64,000 bases of DNA from NCBI RefSeq assembly GCF_005771565.1, contig NZ_VAWA01000005.1:62001-126000 (forward strand), read 5' to 3'. The notes below the pieces were generated by a model that saw only the letters and a list, made by a program, of their open reading frames with translations, was not told the DNA's origin and searched no databases. Position numbers and translations under genes: made by a program. The DNA is from Nesterenkonia sphaerica. Its GTDB lineage: Bacteria; Actinomycetota; Actinomycetes; Actinomycetales; Micrococcaceae. Shown here one piece after another: positions 1 through 9,169 of this stretch; the stretch's first letter is position 1, and every line of letters starts with the position of its first letter.

Positions 1-2
1 CC

Positions 3-764
3 CGGGACACCCCCGAGAAGTCTCTGCTCAAGCCGCTGCACAAGACCGGCGGCCGCAACAGCTCCGGGAAAATCACCACCCGGCACAAGGGTGGTGGACA
101 TAAGCGCCAGTACCGGCTGATCGACTTCCGCCGCGCCGACCGCGACGGAGTCCCTGCCAAGGTCGCCCACATCGAATATGACCCCAACCGGACCGCACGC
201 ATCGCGCTGCTGCACTTTGCAGACGGCACCAAGCGTTACATCCTGGCCCCAGCGAAGCTGGTCCAGGGTGCAGTCGTGGAGTCCGGTCCCAACGCGGACA
301 TCAAACCAGGCAACAACCTGCCGCTGCGTAACATCCCGATCGGTACAGTCATTCACGCCGTGGAGCTGCGACCCGGGGGAGGGGCCAAGCTCGGCCGATC
401 CGCCGGTGCGTCCATCCAGCTGGTGGCCCGTGAGGGCAAGTACGCCCAGGTCCGTCTGCCCTCGGGCGAAGTGCGCTACGTAGACGTCCGCTGCCGCGCC
501 ACGGTTGGCCAGGTCGGCAACGCCGAACAGACCAACATCAGCTGGGGCAAGGCCGGACGTATGCGCTGGAAGGGTGTGCGTCCCACAGTCCGCGGTGTGG
601 TGATGAACCCCGTGGACCACCCACATGGTGGCGGTGAGGGCAAGACTTCCGGTGGACGTCACCCGGTCAACCCCAATGGCAAGCCAGAGGGCCGCACCCG
701 TCGGCCGAATAAGGAAAGCGACAAACTCATCGTGCGTCGCCGTCGAACGAAGAACAAGCGATAG
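3..764 (+). CDS. rplB: 50S ribosomal protein L2 (5' end cut by window edge)
   Basis: Ribosomal protein L2 binds 23S rRNA near the peptidyl-transferase centre and is needed for subunit joining. The frame is open from base 3 to the TAG at 762-764, giving 253 residues. L2 is usually about 278 residues, so roughly 25 N-terminal residues lie before the window. The conserved [13 protein letters not shown] segment with the functionally important histidine is present, as is the basic C-terminal tail ending KNKR. It is followed 12 bases later by rpsS, the normal S10-operon order. Confidence 0.97.
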   Translation, partial: RDTPEKSLLKPLHKTGGRNSSGKITTRHKGGGHKRQYRLIDFRRADRDGVPAKVAHIEYDPNRTARIALLHFADGTKRYILAPAKLVQGAVVESGPNADIKPGNNLPLRNIPIGTVIHAVELRPGGGAKLGRSAGASIQLVAREGKYAQVRLPSGEVRYVDVRCRATVGQVGNAEQTNISWGKAGRMRWKGVRPTVRGVVMNPVDHPHGGGEGKTSGGRHPVNPNGKPEGRTRRPNKESDKLIVRRRRTKNKR

Positions 765-776
765 GAGCCTGGAAAC

Positions 777-1058
777 ATGCCACGCAGCCTGAAGAAGGGC
801 CCCTTCGTTGATCAGCACCTGTACCTCAAGGTCCAGGCTGAGAACGAAAAGGGCACCAAGAACGTCATCAAGACCTGGTCCCGCCGTTCCATGATCATCC
901 CGGACATGCTCGGCCACACCATTGCCGTGCATGACGGACGTAAGCACATCCCCGTGTTCATCACCGAGTCGATGGTGGGCCACAAGCTCGGCGAGTTTGC
1001 CTCGACCCGCGCGTTCCGCGGACATGTGAAGGACGACAAGAGGGGCAAGCGCCGCTGA
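777..1058 (+). CDS. rpsS: 30S ribosomal protein S19
   Basis: S19 sits in the head of the small subunit and contacts S13 and the A-site region. The 93-residue product starts [12 protein letters not shown], the family signature, and has the usual length. The ATG follows an AGGAG-like site just after the rplB stop. The gene lies between rplB and rplV as in most bacterial S10 operons. No irregularities were seen. Confidence 0.97.
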   Translation: MPRSLKKGPFVDQHLYLKVQAENEKGTKNVIKTWSRRSMIIPDMLGHTIAVHDGRKHIPVFITESMVGHKLGEFASTRAFRGHVKDDKRGKRR

Positions 1059-1100
1059 CGCGGGGCTTGAACTTCTAGAGAAGACGAGAGAAGGAAAGCA

Positions 1101-1466
1101 ATGGAAGCCAAGGCAATTGCGCGCTATGTGCGTGTGACGCCTATGAAGGCCCGTCGCGTCGTCGACCTTGTCCGGGGCAAACAGGCCAATGAAGCACTGG
1201 CCATTCTGCAGTTCGCCCCACAGGGTGCCTCGGAGCCGGTGTACAAGGTGGTCGCATCCGCCATGGCCAACGCCCGGCAGCATGCCGACAAAGACGGTGT
1301 CGCCTTCAATGAGGACGACTACATCATTACCGAAGCACGCGTGGACGAGGGTCCGACCATGAAGCGGTTCCGGCCACGGGCACAGGGACGCGCGTTTCGG
1401 ATCAACAAGCGCACCAGCCACGTGACCATCGTGGTCGGCACAGAACAGAAAGGTGGGGATCAGTAG
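1101..1466 (+). CDS. rplV: 50S ribosomal protein L22
   Basis: L22 binds all domains of 23S rRNA, and its extended hairpin lines the peptide exit tunnel. The 121-residue product starts [20 protein letters not shown] and carries the [11 protein letters not shown] segment of the tunnel hairpin followed by the [10 protein letters not shown] end strand. A strong purine-rich site (GAGAAGGAAAG) precedes the ATG. Its TAG stop overlaps the GTG start of rpsC by one base, so translation of the two is probably coupled. Confidence 0.97.
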   Translation: MEAKAIARYVRVTPMKARRVVDLVRGKQANEALAILQFAPQGASEPVYKVVASAMANARQHADKDGVAFNEDDYIITEARVDEGPTMKRFRPRAQGRAFRINKRTSHVTIVVGTEQKGGDQ

Positions 1467-2281
1467 TGGGACAGAAGATCAACCCCAATGGTTTCCGTCT
1501 GGGCATCACCACTGACCACGTTTCGCACTGGTACGCCGACTCCACGAAGCCGGGTCAGCGCTACAAGGACTTCGTCAAGGAAGATGTTCAGATTCGCGAG
1601 CTGCTGGAGAAGAGCGTCGAGCGCGCCGGCATCTCCAAGGTGGAAATCGAACGCACCCGGGACCGGGTCCGCGTCGACATCCACACCGCTCGTCCGGGCA
1701 TCGTCATCGGGCGGCGCGGAGCAGAGGCTGACCGTATCCGCAGCGAACTGGAGAAGCTCACCAAGAAGCAGATCCAGCTGAACATCCTCGAGGTGAAGAG
1801 CCCGGAGACGGACGCGCAGCTGGTGGCCCAAGGTGTGGCCGAGCAGCTGGCAGCCCGTGTGGCCTTCCGCCGTGCCATGAAGAAGGCCATCTCCTCGGCC
1901 ATGCGTTCCGGGGCCAAGGGTATTCGTATCCAGTGCTCCGGACGCCTCGGCGGAGCTGAGATGTCCCGTTCAGAGTTCTACCGTGAAGGCCGTGTGCCGC
2001 TGCACACCCTGCGCGCAAACATTGACTTCGGCAAGCACGAGGCCAAGACGACCTTCGGGCGCATCGGCGTGAAGGTCTGGGTCTACAAGGGTGACCTTAC
2101 CGCTAAGGAACTGGCCGCCCAGCAGGCGGCACAGCCATCCGGACGCGGACGTGGCGGTGACCGCGGCGGACGCGGCGGCGCAGGCGGCGGAGATCGTCGT
2201 CGGCGTGGTGCCGGACGCGGACGTGACGGTGCCGCCCCAGAAGCCACAGCAGCACCTGCCGCCGAAGGAGGGCAGAACTGA
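1466..2281 (+). CDS. rpsC: 30S ribosomal protein S3 with an RG-rich C-terminal tail
   Basis: S3 forms part of the mRNA entry site on the 30S head. The 271-residue product starts with GTG overlapping the rplV stop (TAGTG). It contains the KH-domain core with the GRRGAEADR loop at about residues 75-84 and the usual C-terminal domain to about residue 218. The last 50 or so residues form a tail of repeated RGRGG/GGRGG units ending in an alanine-rich stretch, which makes this S3 longer than the 206-233 residues of typical bacterial S3. Similar basic tails occur in other actinobacteria. Confidence 0.96.
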   Translation: MGQKINPNGFRLGITTDHVSHWYADSTKPGQRYKDFVKEDVQIRELLEKSVERAGISKVEIERTRDRVRVDIHTARPGIVIGRRGAEADRIRSELEKLTKKQIQLNILEVKSPETDAQLVAQGVAEQLAARVAFRRAMKKAISSAMRSGAKGIRIQCSGRLGGAEMSRSEFYREGRVPLHTLRANIDFGKHEAKTTFGRIGVKVWVYKGDLTAKELAAQQAAQPSGRGRGGDRGGRGGAGGGDRRRRGAGRGRDGAAPEATAAPAAEGGQN

Positions 2282-2697
2282 TGTTGATGCCTAAGCGCGT
2301 CAAGTACCGCAAACCCCACAAGCCCAAGCGCAGTGGCATGGCCAAGGGCGGCACGGAGCTGGCTTTCGGCGAGTACGGCATCCAGGCGCTCAGCCCGGCA
2401 TACGTCACCAACCGGCAGATCGAGTCGGCGCGTATCGCGATGACCCGTCACATCAAGCGTGGTGGCAAGGTGTGGATCAGCATCTACCCGGACCACCCGC
2501 TGACGAAGAAGCCTGCCGAAGTCCGTATGGGCTCCGGCAAGGGCTCCCCCGAGTGGTGGGTCGCCAATGTCAAGCCCGGACGCGTGATGTTCGAGCTGTC
2601 CGGTGTCAGCGAGGAAGTGGCCAAAGAGGCCCTGCGTCTGGCAATCCATAAGCTGCCGATGAAGGCACGCGTGATCAGCCGAGAGAGTGGTGAATGA
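2281..2697 (+). CDS. rplP: 50S ribosomal protein L16
   Basis: L16 binds 23S rRNA close to the A-site tRNA elbow and is important for late subunit assembly. The 138-residue product begins [14 protein letters not shown] and has the conserved [17 protein letters not shown] segment, with normal length. Its ATG follows directly on the rpsC stop, and its own stop overlaps the rpmC start (ATGA). The spacing indicates one polycistronic, translationally coupled unit. Confidence 0.97.
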   Translation: MLMPKRVKYRKPHKPKRSGMAKGGTELAFGEYGIQALSPAYVTNRQIESARIAMTRHIKRGGKVWISIYPDHPLTKKPAEVRMGSGKGSPEWWVANVKPGRVMFELSGVSEEVAKEALRLAIHKLPMKARVISRESGE

Positions 2698-2969
2698 TCA
2701 TGGCAGTGGGAACACAAGACCTGACCACTGAGAAATTGGCCGAGCTCAACGACGCTGAGCTGGGCACCAAGCTCCGTGGGGCCAAGGAAGAGCTGTTCAA
2801 CCTGCGCTTCCAGTCCGCCACCGGCCAGCTGGAGAACTCGGCTCGACTGAAGGCCGTCAAGCGTGACATCGCGCGCATCTACACTGTGCTGCGCGAGCGT
2901 GAGCTGGGCATCCGTGAATCAGTGGATGCCCCTGCTGAGGCTGAAGAGACCGAGGAGGATTCGGCATGA
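2694..2969 (+). CDS. rpmC: 50S ribosomal protein L29
   Basis: L29 lies near the exit of the peptide tunnel, where it helps dock chaperones and targeting factors. The 91-residue product has the two-helix L29 core ([20 protein letters not shown]) and an acidic C-terminal extension rich in Glu and Ala, beyond the 63-70 residues usual elsewhere. Two starts are possible: ATG at 2694, overlapping the rplP stop, or ATG at 2700 (MAVGTQDL). The overlap favours the first, but both are close. Confidence 0.94.
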   Translation: MIMAVGTQDLTTEKLAELNDAELGTKLRGAKEELFNLRFQSATGQLENSARLKAVKRDIARIYTVLRERELGIRESVDAPAEAEETEEDSA

Positions 2970-3271
2970 GTGAAAATACAACTGAGGCCGTTCAGCGGAA
3001 CAAGGACCACACCTCTGCTGATCGGAACTACCGCAAGAACCTGCGCGGCGTCGTCGTCTCCGACAAGATGGAGAAGACGATTGTGGTGGAGGTTGAGGAC
3101 CGTCGTAAGCACTCCCTCTACGGGAAGGTGATGAAGCGGCACTCGAAGTTCAAGGCCCATGATGAGAATCAGGAGGCCGGCATCGGGGATACGGTGCTGA
3201 TCTCTGAGACACGTCCATTGTCAGCGACCAAGCGCTGGCGGCTGGTGCGGGTCATCGAAAAGGCCAAGTGA
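2966..3271 (+). CDS. rpsQ: 30S ribosomal protein S17
   Basis: S17 is a primary 16S rRNA binding protein and an early assembly factor. The 101-residue product has an extra N-terminal segment of about 20 residues and then the OB-fold core with [18 protein letters not shown] and the [14 protein letters not shown] signature. The ATG overlaps the rpmC stop (ATGA). This is the last gene of the S10 operon; the next 300 bases hold a hairpin and a promoter before rplN. Confidence 0.96.
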   Translation: MSENTTEAVQRNKDHTSADRNYRKNLRGVVVSDKMEKTIVVEVEDRRKHSLYGKVMKRHSKFKAHDENQEAGIGDTVLISETRPLSATKRWRLVRVIEKAK

Positions 3272-3314
3272 GCCGCGGGGCCGGCGAACTTTCGCTGGTC
3301 GGCTGACATCTTAT

Positions 3315-3362
3315 GCGAAGGGCTCGGAGCGCCAACGTCAAGTTGGGTTCCGGGCCCTTCGC
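3315..3362 (+). terminator. 14-bp stem-loop between the S10 and spc operons
   Basis: The arms at 3315-3328 (GCGAAGGGCTCGGA) and 3349-3362 (TCCGGGCCCTTCGC) pair with one G-T wobble around a 20-base loop. No T-run follows. It lies 43 bases after rpsQ and could end S10 transcripts or act on the spc leader. Its right arm falls inside the spacer of the putative spc promoter, so the hairpin may not form in spc RNA. Confidence 0.55.
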
Positions 3363-3371
3363 GTGTAGACT
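3343..3371 (+). promoter_or_regulatory. Putative spc operon promoter
   Basis: TTGGGT at 3343-3348 and TAGACT at 3366-3371 are separated by 17 bases, a good match to an actinobacterial housekeeping promoter. It would start an RNA with a leader of about 200 bases before rplN (3576). The remaining leader to 3575 has no ORF that I can support. Confidence 0.55.
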
Positions 3372-3575
3372 GTTGTAGTTGTGCGCCCGTGTGCGTAGTT
3401 TTTCTCCGCCACGGACAGCGCACGTCCCCCAAAGCCGCCTCGGCCATCCACCAAAGAAGGAGCTCGCAGGAGCCATGGTGTGTGGGAAAGCGGCGGGGGA
3501 GCATCCAGAAATCTAGAGGTTCCACCAGGCTCGGACAGTGTGTGCGAGGACCAGTAGGACGACAGGAGAAGACAC

Positions 3576-3947
3576 GTGATTCAGCAGGAATCGCGGCTGA
3601 AGATCGCCGACAACACCGGTGCCAAGGAGATCCTTGTCATCCGTGTGCTCGGCGGTTCCGGACGCCGCTATGCAGGCATCGGCGACACCTTCGTCGCCAC
3701 TGTCAAAGACGCCATCCCCGGCGGGAACGTGAAGAAGGGCGAGGTGGTCAAGGCCGTCGTCGTGCGCTCACGCAAGAAGACCCGCCGTACCGATGGGTCC
3801 TACATCAGCTTCGACGAAAACGCTGCCGTCATCCTCAAAGGTGACACCCCAGAACCCCGGGGCACCCGCATCTTCGGGCCCGTGGGCCGGGAACTGCGCG
3901 ATAAGCGCTTCATGAAGATCGTCTCCCTCGCACCGGAGGTGCTGTAA
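3576..3947 (+). CDS. rplN: 50S ribosomal protein L14
   Basis: L14 binds 23S rRNA at the subunit interface and contributes to intersubunit bridges. The 123-residue product starts with GTG ([18 protein letters not shown]) after a GACAGGAGAAG site and has the family motif [12 protein letters not shown]. Length is normal. It is the first gene of the spc operon and is separated from rpsQ by a 304-base region that holds the hairpin and promoter described here. Confidence 0.97.
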   Translation: MIQQESRLKIADNTGAKEILVIRVLGGSGRRYAGIGDTFVATVKDAIPGGNVKKGEVVKAVVVRSRKKTRRTDGSYISFDENAAVILKGDTPEPRGTRIFGPVGRELRDKRFMKIVSLAPEVL

Positions 3948-3949
3948 CC

Positions 3950-4276
3950 GTGGCCAAGATCAAGAAAGACGATTTCGTCCAGGTGCTCACCGGCAAGGAC
4001 AAGGGCAAGCAGGGCAAGGTTCTCCAGGTCATCCCGAAGAACGACCGCGTCGTCGTCGAGGGTGTCAACCGGGTCAAGCGTCACCTGCGTGCTGGCCAGT
4101 TCGGTCAGAACGAGGGCGGCATTGTGGAGTCCGAGGCCCCAATTCATATTTCGAATGTGGCAGTAGTCGACCCAGACACTGAGAAGCCGACCCGTGTGGG
4201 ATACCGCTTCGAAGAGGTGGACGGCGAAGTCAAGAAGGTCCGCTACGCCAAGGCCTCCGGGAAGGAGCTGTCATGA
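3950..4276 (+). CDS. rplX: 50S ribosomal protein L24
   Basis: L24 is an assembly initiator protein that binds the 5' part of 23S rRNA. The 108-residue product starts with GTG two bases after the rplN stop. It contains the KOW motif in [20 protein letters not shown] at about residues 12-31 and the [14 protein letters not shown] segment. Its stop overlaps the rplE ATG. No irregularities. Confidence 0.97.
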   Translation: MAKIKKDDFVQVLTGKDKGKQGKVLQVIPKNDRVVVEGVNRVKRHLRAGQFGQNEGGIVESEAPIHISNVAVVDPDTEKPTRVGYRFEEVDGEVKKVRYAKASGKELS

Positions 4277-4842
4277 CCGAGACTGCAGAGAAGATCACTC
4301 CACGACTGAAGAGCAAGTACCGCGAAGAGATTCGCGAGTCGCTGCAGAACGAGTTCGGCTACAAGAACGTCATGCAGGTCCCCGGCCTGGTCAAAGTCGT
4401 GGTCAACATGGGTGTCGGCGAAGCCGCTCGGGACTCCAAGCTCATCCAGGGTGCCATCGATGACCTGACCAGGATCACCGGTCAGAAGCCCAAGGTCACC
4501 CGGGCTCGGAAGTCGATCGCGCAGTTCAAGCTGCGTGAGGGCCAGCCCATCGGCACACACACCACGCTTCGCGGCGACCGGATGTGGGAGTTCCTCGATC
4601 GTCTGGTGACGCTGGCGCTGCCGCGCATCCGTGACTTCCGTGGACTCAGCGACCGCCAGTTTGACGGCAACGGCAACTACACGTTCGGACTCACCGAGCA
4701 GGCGGTCTTTCACGAGATCGATCAGGACAAGATCGACCGTCCCCGCGGAATGGACATCACTGTGGTGACCACCGCCACCACCGACGACGAAGGCCGGGCG
4801 CTGCTTCGCGCGCTGGGCTTCCCTTTCAAGAGCAACCAGTAA
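4273..4842 (+). CDS. rplE: 50S ribosomal protein L5
   Basis: L5 binds 5S rRNA and connects it to the large subunit. The 189-residue product has [18 protein letters not shown] near residue 40 and the [17 protein letters not shown] region typical of the family. The ATG overlaps the rplX stop. It is followed by rpsH after 78 bases; the S14 gene that often sits here in other bacteria is absent. Confidence 0.97.
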   Translation: MTETAEKITPRLKSKYREEIRESLQNEFGYKNVMQVPGLVKVVVNMGVGEAARDSKLIQGAIDDLTRITGQKPKVTRARKSIAQFKLREGQPIGTHTTLRGDRMWEFLDRLVTLALPRIRDFRGLSDRQFDGNGNYTFGLTEQAVFHEIDQDKIDRPRGMDITVVTTATTDDEGRALLRALGFPFKSNQ

Positions 4843-4920
4843 TCACTACGCCGCAGGTCCGTGCACCAGAGCGATGCTCCGGAGCACGGAAACCACGTCG
4901 AGGAAGAGTAAAAGTCTCAT

Positions 4921-5319
4921 ATGACAATGACTGATCCAGTCGCAGACATGCTGACCCGTCTGCGCAACGCCAACTCGGCATTCCACGACCAGGTCACAAT
5001 GCCGAGCTCCAAGCTCAAAGTCCGCATTGCTGACATCCTCAAAGCAGAGGGCTACATCACCGACTGGCGCGAAGAGGAGGCCGAGGTCGGGAAGAAGCTC
5101 GTCATCGACCTCAAGTTCGGGCCCAGCCGTGAGCGTTCCATCGCCGGCCTGAAGCGCATCTCGAAGCCGGGCCTGCGGGTCTACGCGAAGTCCAACAACC
5201 TCCCGCACGTGCTGGGCGGATTGGGCATCGCTATCCTGTCCACCTCCTCCGGTCTGCTCACTGACCGGCAGGCTGGCAAGAAGGGCGTAGGTGGGGAAGT
5301 CCTCGCCTACGTCTGGTAA
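4921..5319 (+). CDS. rpsH: 30S ribosomal protein S8
   Basis: S8 is a primary binder of the central domain of 16S rRNA and a translational regulator of the spc operon in E. coli. The 132-residue product starts [18 protein letters not shown] and ends [14 protein letters not shown], both family hallmarks. The 78-base gap before it has a GAGGAAGAG ribosome site and no extra gene. Whether S8 regulates this operon cannot be judged from the sequence alone. Confidence 0.97.
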   Translation: MTMTDPVADMLTRLRNANSAFHDQVTMPSSKLKVRIADILKAEGYITDWREEEAEVGKKLVIDLKFGPSRERSIAGLKRISKPGLRVYAKSNNLPHVLGGLGIAILSTSSGLLTDRQAGKKGVGGEVLAYVW

Positions 5320-5340
5320 TCCGGAAGGAGTCTGAGCACT

Positions 5341-5877
5341 ATGTCACGCATCGGTCGTCTTCCGATCACCGTCCCATCCGGTATCGAGGTCAGCCTCGAA
5401 GGCCGCGAAATCCGAATCAAAGGTTCCAAAGGTGAACTCAGCCGCACGCTGGCTGAGGGCATCACCGTGGAGGTCGAGGACGGGACAATCACCGTCCACC
5501 GTCCCAACGACGAACGCGAATCACGTTCCCTGCACGGGCTGACCCGCAGCCTGATCAACAACATGATCATCGGGGTCACCGAGGGCTTCACCAAGAAGCT
5601 CGAGATTGTCGGCACCGGTTATCGAGTGCAGGCCAAGGGCAACGACCTCGAATTCGCCCTGGGCTACTCCCACCCAGTGCCGGTCAAAGCACCAGAGGGC
5701 ATCACCTTCACCGTTGAGGGTGCCAACAAGTTGGCAGTCTCCGGGATCGACAAGCAGCAGGTCGGCGAGGTCGCTGCGAATATCCGCAAACTGCGCAAGC
5801 CCGACCCGTACAAGGGCAAAGGCGTGCGCTACGAAGGCGAGCAGATTCGCCGCAAGGCCGGAAAGGCAGGTAAGTAA
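5341..5877 (+). CDS. rplF: 50S ribosomal protein L6
   Basis: L6 binds domain VI of 23S rRNA near the sarcin-ricin loop. The 178-residue product shows [17 protein letters not shown] at the N-terminus and the second-domain signature [19 protein letters not shown] near the C-terminus. An AAGGAG site precedes the ATG. It lies 21 bases after rpsH and 3 bases before rplR, as expected for the spc operon. Confidence 0.97.
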   Translation: MSRIGRLPITVPSGIEVSLEGREIRIKGSKGELSRTLAEGITVEVEDGTITVHRPNDERESRSLHGLTRSLINNMIIGVTEGFTKKLEIVGTGYRVQAKGNDLEFALGYSHPVPVKAPEGITFTVEGANKLAVSGIDKQQVGEVAANIRKLRKPDPYKGKGVRYEGEQIRRKAGKAGK

Positions 5878-5880
5878 ACC

Positions 5881-6252
5881 ATGGCTATCGGTATCAAGGG
5901 CAAGTCCAAGTCCGCTGCCCGCGGCCGGCGCCACCTGCGCCTGCGCAAGAAGGTCGAAGGCTCACCAGAGCGTCCGCGCCTGGTCGTCAACCGCTCCGCG
6001 CGCCACATGGTCGCTCAGGTCGTCAATGACCTCGAAGGCAAGACCATGGTCTCCGCCACCACAATGGAAGCTGACCTGCGCAGCTTCGACGGTGACAAGA
6101 CCGCTAAGGCCAAGAAGATCGGCGAACTGATCGCCGAGCGTGCCAAAGCTGTGGGCATCGAGGCTGTGGTCTTCGACCGCGGTGGCAATAAGTACCACGG
6201 TCGCGTGGCCGCTGTCGCAGACGGCGCACGGGAAGGCGGTTTGAAGCTGTGA
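5881..6252 (+). CDS. rplR: 50S ribosomal protein L18
   Basis: L18 binds 5S rRNA and helps integrate it into the 50S subunit. The 123-residue product has a basic N-terminus ([20 protein letters not shown]) followed by the [16 protein letters not shown] core and ends [12 protein letters not shown], as in other bacterial L18 proteins. The stop overlaps the GTG start of rpsE (GTGA). Confidence 0.96.
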   Translation: MAIGIKGKSKSAARGRRHLRLRKKVEGSPERPRLVVNRSARHMVAQVVNDLEGKTMVSATTMEADLRSFDGDKTAKAKKIGELIAERAKAVGIEAVVFDRGGNKYHGRVAAVADGAREGGLKL

Positions 6253-6989
6253 GTGAGAACGCAACTAATGAGAAGGACTTCTCTGTGACTGAGTCCAACG
6301 ACAAGACCAGCGCCGAGTCTGCAGGGCAGACTCAGGCAGCTGACCAGAAGAGCGACTCCCGCCGAGGTGAGCGCGGCGCCCGCGGCGAAGGCCGTGGACG
6401 TGGGCGCGGCCGAGGAGAGGGCCGTGGTCGTGGTGGCCGCGATGAGGAGAAGGACAAGTTCCTCGAGCGCGTCGTCACCATCAACCGTGTGTCGAAGGTC
6501 GTCAAGGGCGGCCGGCGCTTCAGCTTCACCGCACTTGTGGTGGTCGGCGACGGCGACGGCACCGTTGGTGTGGGCTACGGCAAGGCCAAGGAAGTGCCGG
6601 CGGCCATTGCCAAGGGTGTGGAGGAGGCGAAGAAGAGCTTCTTCCGCGTGCCTCGCGTCGGTTCCACCATCCCGCACCTGGTCAAGGGTGAGGACGCAGC
6701 TGGCGTAGTGCTGCTGCGCCCCGCCTCTGCCGGTACCGGTGTGATCGCCGGAGGTCCCGTGCGTGCCGTGCTGGAATGCGCCGGAATCCACGACGTGCTG
6801 ACCAAGTCCATGGGCTCGGTGAACGCCATTAACATCGTTCACGGCACCATCGACGCCCTCAAGCAGCTCGAGGAGCCGGAAGCCGTGGCCGCACGCCGCG
6901 GTAAGGCTCTCGATGAGGTTGCACCGGCTCCGATGCTGCGGACAATGGCCGCAGACCGCGAAGCACGTACCCAGAAGGCAGGTGCATGA
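6249..6989 (+). CDS. rpsE: 30S ribosomal protein S5 with an RG-rich N-terminal extension
   Basis: S5 lies at the mRNA entry channel and affects decoding fidelity. The 246-residue product is clearly longer than the usual 165-200 residues: the first 70 or so are a low-complexity extension, with an acidic part and then repeated RG/RGRG units at about residues 37-64. The S5 core follows ([20 protein letters not shown], then [12 protein letters not shown] and [15 protein letters not shown]). The GTG start overlaps the rplR stop; an internal GTG at 6285 is a less likely alternative. Confidence 0.95.
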   Translation: MSENATNEKDFSVTESNDKTSAESAGQTQAADQKSDSRRGERGARGEGRGRGRGRGEGRGRGGRDEEKDKFLERVVTINRVSKVVKGGRRFSFTALVVVGDGDGTVGVGYGKAKEVPAAIAKGVEEAKKSFFRVPRVGSTIPHLVKGEDAAGVVLLRPASAGTGVIAGGPVRAVLECAGIHDVLTKSMGSVNAINIVHGTIDALKQLEEPEAVAARRGKALDEVAPAPMLRTMAADREARTQKAGA

Positions 6990-7219
6990 CAATGGCAGAC
7001 GTCCAATACACCACTGCCCGTGATCTCAAGGTTTCGGATGCGAAGCTGGAGATCACTCAGACCAAGTCCGTCATCGGCACCAAGCCGAAGCACCGGGAGA
7101 CCGTGCGCTCCCTGGGGCTGAAGCGCATCGGACACACTGTGGTCCGCGATGCCGACGCAGTCACGGTGGGGATGCTCAACACCGTGAAGCATCTTGTCAA
7201 AGTTGAGGAGGCCAAGTGA
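6986..7219 (+). CDS. rpmD: 50S ribosomal protein L30
   Basis: L30 is a small 23S rRNA-binding protein. The 77-residue product contains [20 protein letters not shown] and [15 protein letters not shown], the characteristic L30 segments. ATG at 6986 overlaps the rpsE stop; a second in-frame ATG at 6992 (MADVQY) is also possible. It is followed by an overlapping rplO. About 15 extra N-terminal residues compared with the 58-60 residue bacterial form are typical of actinobacteria. Confidence 0.95.
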   Translation: MTMADVQYTTARDLKVSDAKLEITQTKSVIGTKPKHRETVRSLGLKRIGHTVVRDADAVTVGMLNTVKHLVKVEEAK

Positions 7220-7713
7220 TGGCAGAGAACACTCCTGCCGAGTCCGAGGTCCTGAAGCTGCACGACCTGAAACCTGCCCGTGGCTCCAAGAAGGCCCGCC
7301 AGCGCGTGGGTCGAGGCGAGGCTTCCAAAGGTAAGACCGCAGGTCGAGGCACCAAGGGAACCAAGGCACGCAACCAGGTTCGCGCCGGCTTCGAAGGTGG
7401 GCAGCTTCCGCTGTACATGCGCCTTCCGAAGCTGCGTGGATTCAAGAGCCCGTTTCGGGTCGAGTACTCACCCGTCAACCTCACAAAGCTGGGCGACCTC
7501 TATCCGGAGGGTGGAGACGTCACAGCCGAGGACCTGGTGGCCAAGGGCGTCGCTCGCAAGGGCAAGCCGGTGAAGATCCTCGGTTCCGGGGACATCTCGG
7601 TGGCGGTCAACGTGAAAGCCCACGGCTTCTCCGCTTCCGCCGAAGAGAAGATCAAGGCTGCAGGTGGCTCCGTTCAGCAGCTTCCGCTGAAGAACGCCCC
7701 AGCTGCTGAGTGA
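7216..7713 (+). CDS. rplO: 50S ribosomal protein L15
   Basis: L15 is a late 50S assembly protein. The 165-residue product has the glycine- and lysine-rich N-terminal arm ([20 protein letters not shown]) and the [20 protein letters not shown] motif. Its ATG overlaps the rpmD stop. A strong terminator hairpin stands 24 bases after the stop, so rplO seems to end the spc mRNA, with secY starting from its own promoter. Confidence 0.96.
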   Translation: MMAENTPAESEVLKLHDLKPARGSKKARQRVGRGEASKGKTAGRGTKGTKARNQVRAGFEGGQLPLYMRLPKLRGFKSPFRVEYSPVNLTKLGDLYPEGGDVTAEDLVAKGVARKGKPVKILGSGDISVAVNVKAHGFSASAEEKIKAAGGSVQQLPLKNAPAAE

Positions 7714-7736
7714 TCGTCTCCAGCTGAGACATGAGT

Positions 7737-7763
7737 CAGCCCCCGCTGCACAAGCGGGGGCTG
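7737..7763 (+). terminator. 11-bp hairpin terminator after rplO
   Basis: Perfect inverted repeat CAGCCCCCGCT / AGCGGGGGCTG with a 5-base loop, 24 bases after the rplO stop. A short CCTGTTT follows. It would separate the ribosomal genes from secY-adk-map. Confidence 0.8.
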
Positions 7764-7780
7764 AACCTGTTTGACCCCGA

Positions 7781-7810
7781 TTCTTTCACCAGTGCTGCGG
7801 CGGGTAGGAT
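7781..7810 (+). promoter_or_regulatory. Putative secY promoter
   Basis: TAGGAT at 7805-7810 is a good -10 hexamer. TTCTTT at 7781-7786 with an 18-base spacer is the best -35, but it is weak. The position, between the rplO terminator and secY, supports a separate promoter. Confidence 0.45.
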
Positions 7811-7861
7811 GATGGACGGCGGTCGGCCCATGAGAAATGCCGCGCCCACAGAGGAGGACGC

Positions 7862-9169
7862 TTGTTCAGCGCAATAGCCAGGGTGTTCGCATCACCTGAC
7901 CTGCGCATGAAGATCCTATTCACGTTAGGGATCATCACGATCTATCGGATCGGCGCATTCATTCCCGCACCCGGAGTGGACTACAACGGTGTGCAGCGCT
8001 GCCTCGCTCTGGGCAACACCGACGGAGGGCTCTACTCCTTCGTCAACATGTTTACCGGCGGCGCGATGCTCCAGGTCTCTGTCTTCGCACTCGGCATCAT
8101 GCCCTACATCACCGCAGCCATCATCGTGCAGCTGCTTCGTGTGGTGATCCCGCGGTTCGAGGCACTGCAGCGTGAAGGCGCTCAGGGCCAGGCGAAACTG
8201 ACCCAGTACACCCGTTACCTCACTCTGGCACTGGCTACCCTCAACGCCACTGTGCTGGTGACGATGGCGCGCTCAGGAGCCCTGCTGGGCTGCGAGCCCG
8301 GTGAAATCATCCCGGACGACTCCCTGCCGGTGATTCTGCTGATGATCCTGGTGATGACCACCGGTGTGGCGATGATCATGTGGCTGGGTGAGCAGATCAC
8401 TGAGCGCGGAGTCGGCAACGGCATGTCCATCCTGATCTTCGTGGCCATCGCTGCTGGCTTCCCCGGTTCCATGCGGCAGATCTGGATTGAGCAGGATTGG
8501 CGAGTCTTCACCGCTATCTGCATCATCGGGCTGTGCCTCATCGCAGCCATCGTCTTCGTCGAACAGTCCCAGCGGCGAGTGCCGGTGCAGTACGCGAAGA
8601 AGCAGATCGGGCGCCGGACCGTTGGCGGTACCAGCACCTACATCCCCATCAAGGTCAATATGGCTGGCGTGATCCCGGTGATCTTCTCCTCCTCGGTGCT
8701 GATGCTTCCCTCAGTGGCGATGCAGTTCAACCAGCCGGCCCCGGGCGAGGAGCCCTCTGGCATCTTCGTCTTCCTCAACCAGTACTTCGACGGCGCGCAC
8801 CCGGTGTACATGGCCACGTTCTTCCTGATGACCGTGGGATTCACCTACTTCTACGTCTCGATCACGTTCAACCCGAATGAGGTCGCGGAGAATATGCGCA
8901 AGTATGGGGGGTTCATCCCAGGAGTACGCGCCGGGAAGCCCACCGAGGGCTATCTGGCTTATGTCATCAGCCGCATCACCTTCCCCGGCTCGCTGTATCT
9001 CGGTTTCGTCGCGATGATCCCGCTGATGGCTTTCGTGCTCATCGGAGCGGACCAGAACTTCCCGTTCGGCGGCACCTCAATCCTGATTATGGTCGGCGTC
9101 GGACTGACGACGGTGAAACAGATCAGTGCACAGATGGAACAACACAACTACGAAGGGCTGCTGCGATGA
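7862..9169 (+). CDS. secY: Preprotein translocase subunit SecY
   Basis: SecY is the channel of the Sec translocon in the cytoplasmic membrane. The 435-residue product begins with TTG (FSAIARVFASPDLRMKILFT) eight bases after a GAGGAGG ribosome site, and this start matches the conserved N-terminus of actinobacterial SecY. Ten membrane segments can be picked out, starting at about residues 18-36, with the cytoplasmic loop QSQRRVPVQYAKKQIGRR around residues 235-252 that contacts SecA and the ribosome. The stop overlaps adk. Confidence 0.97.
   Translation: MFSAIARVFASPDLRMKILFTLGIITIYRIGAFIPAPGVDYNGVQRCLALGNTDGGLYSFVNMFTGGAMLQVSVFALGIMPYITAAIIVQLLRVVIPRFEALQREGAQGQAKLTQYTRYLTLALATLNATVLVTMARSGALLGCEPGEIIPDDSLPVILLMILVMTTGVAMIMWLGEQITERGVGNGMSILIFVAIAAGFPGSMRQIWIEQDWRVFTAICIIGLCLIAAIVFVEQSQRRVPVQYAKKQIGRRTVGGTSTYIPIKVNMAGVIPVIFSSSVLMLPSVAMQFNQPAPGEEPSGIFVFLNQYFDGAHPVYMATFFLMTVGFTYFYVSITFNPNEVAENMRKYGGFIPGVRAGKPTEGYLAYVISRITFPGSLYLGFVAMIPLMAFVLIGADQNFPFGGTSILIMVGVGLTTVKQISAQMEQHNYEGLLR

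Noticed and set aside
6015-6992. Long open frame (325 codons) on the minus strand across rplR and rpsE
   Set aside because: Antisense to two certain ribosomal genes; long shadows are expected at high GC, and the protein shows no recognisable family.
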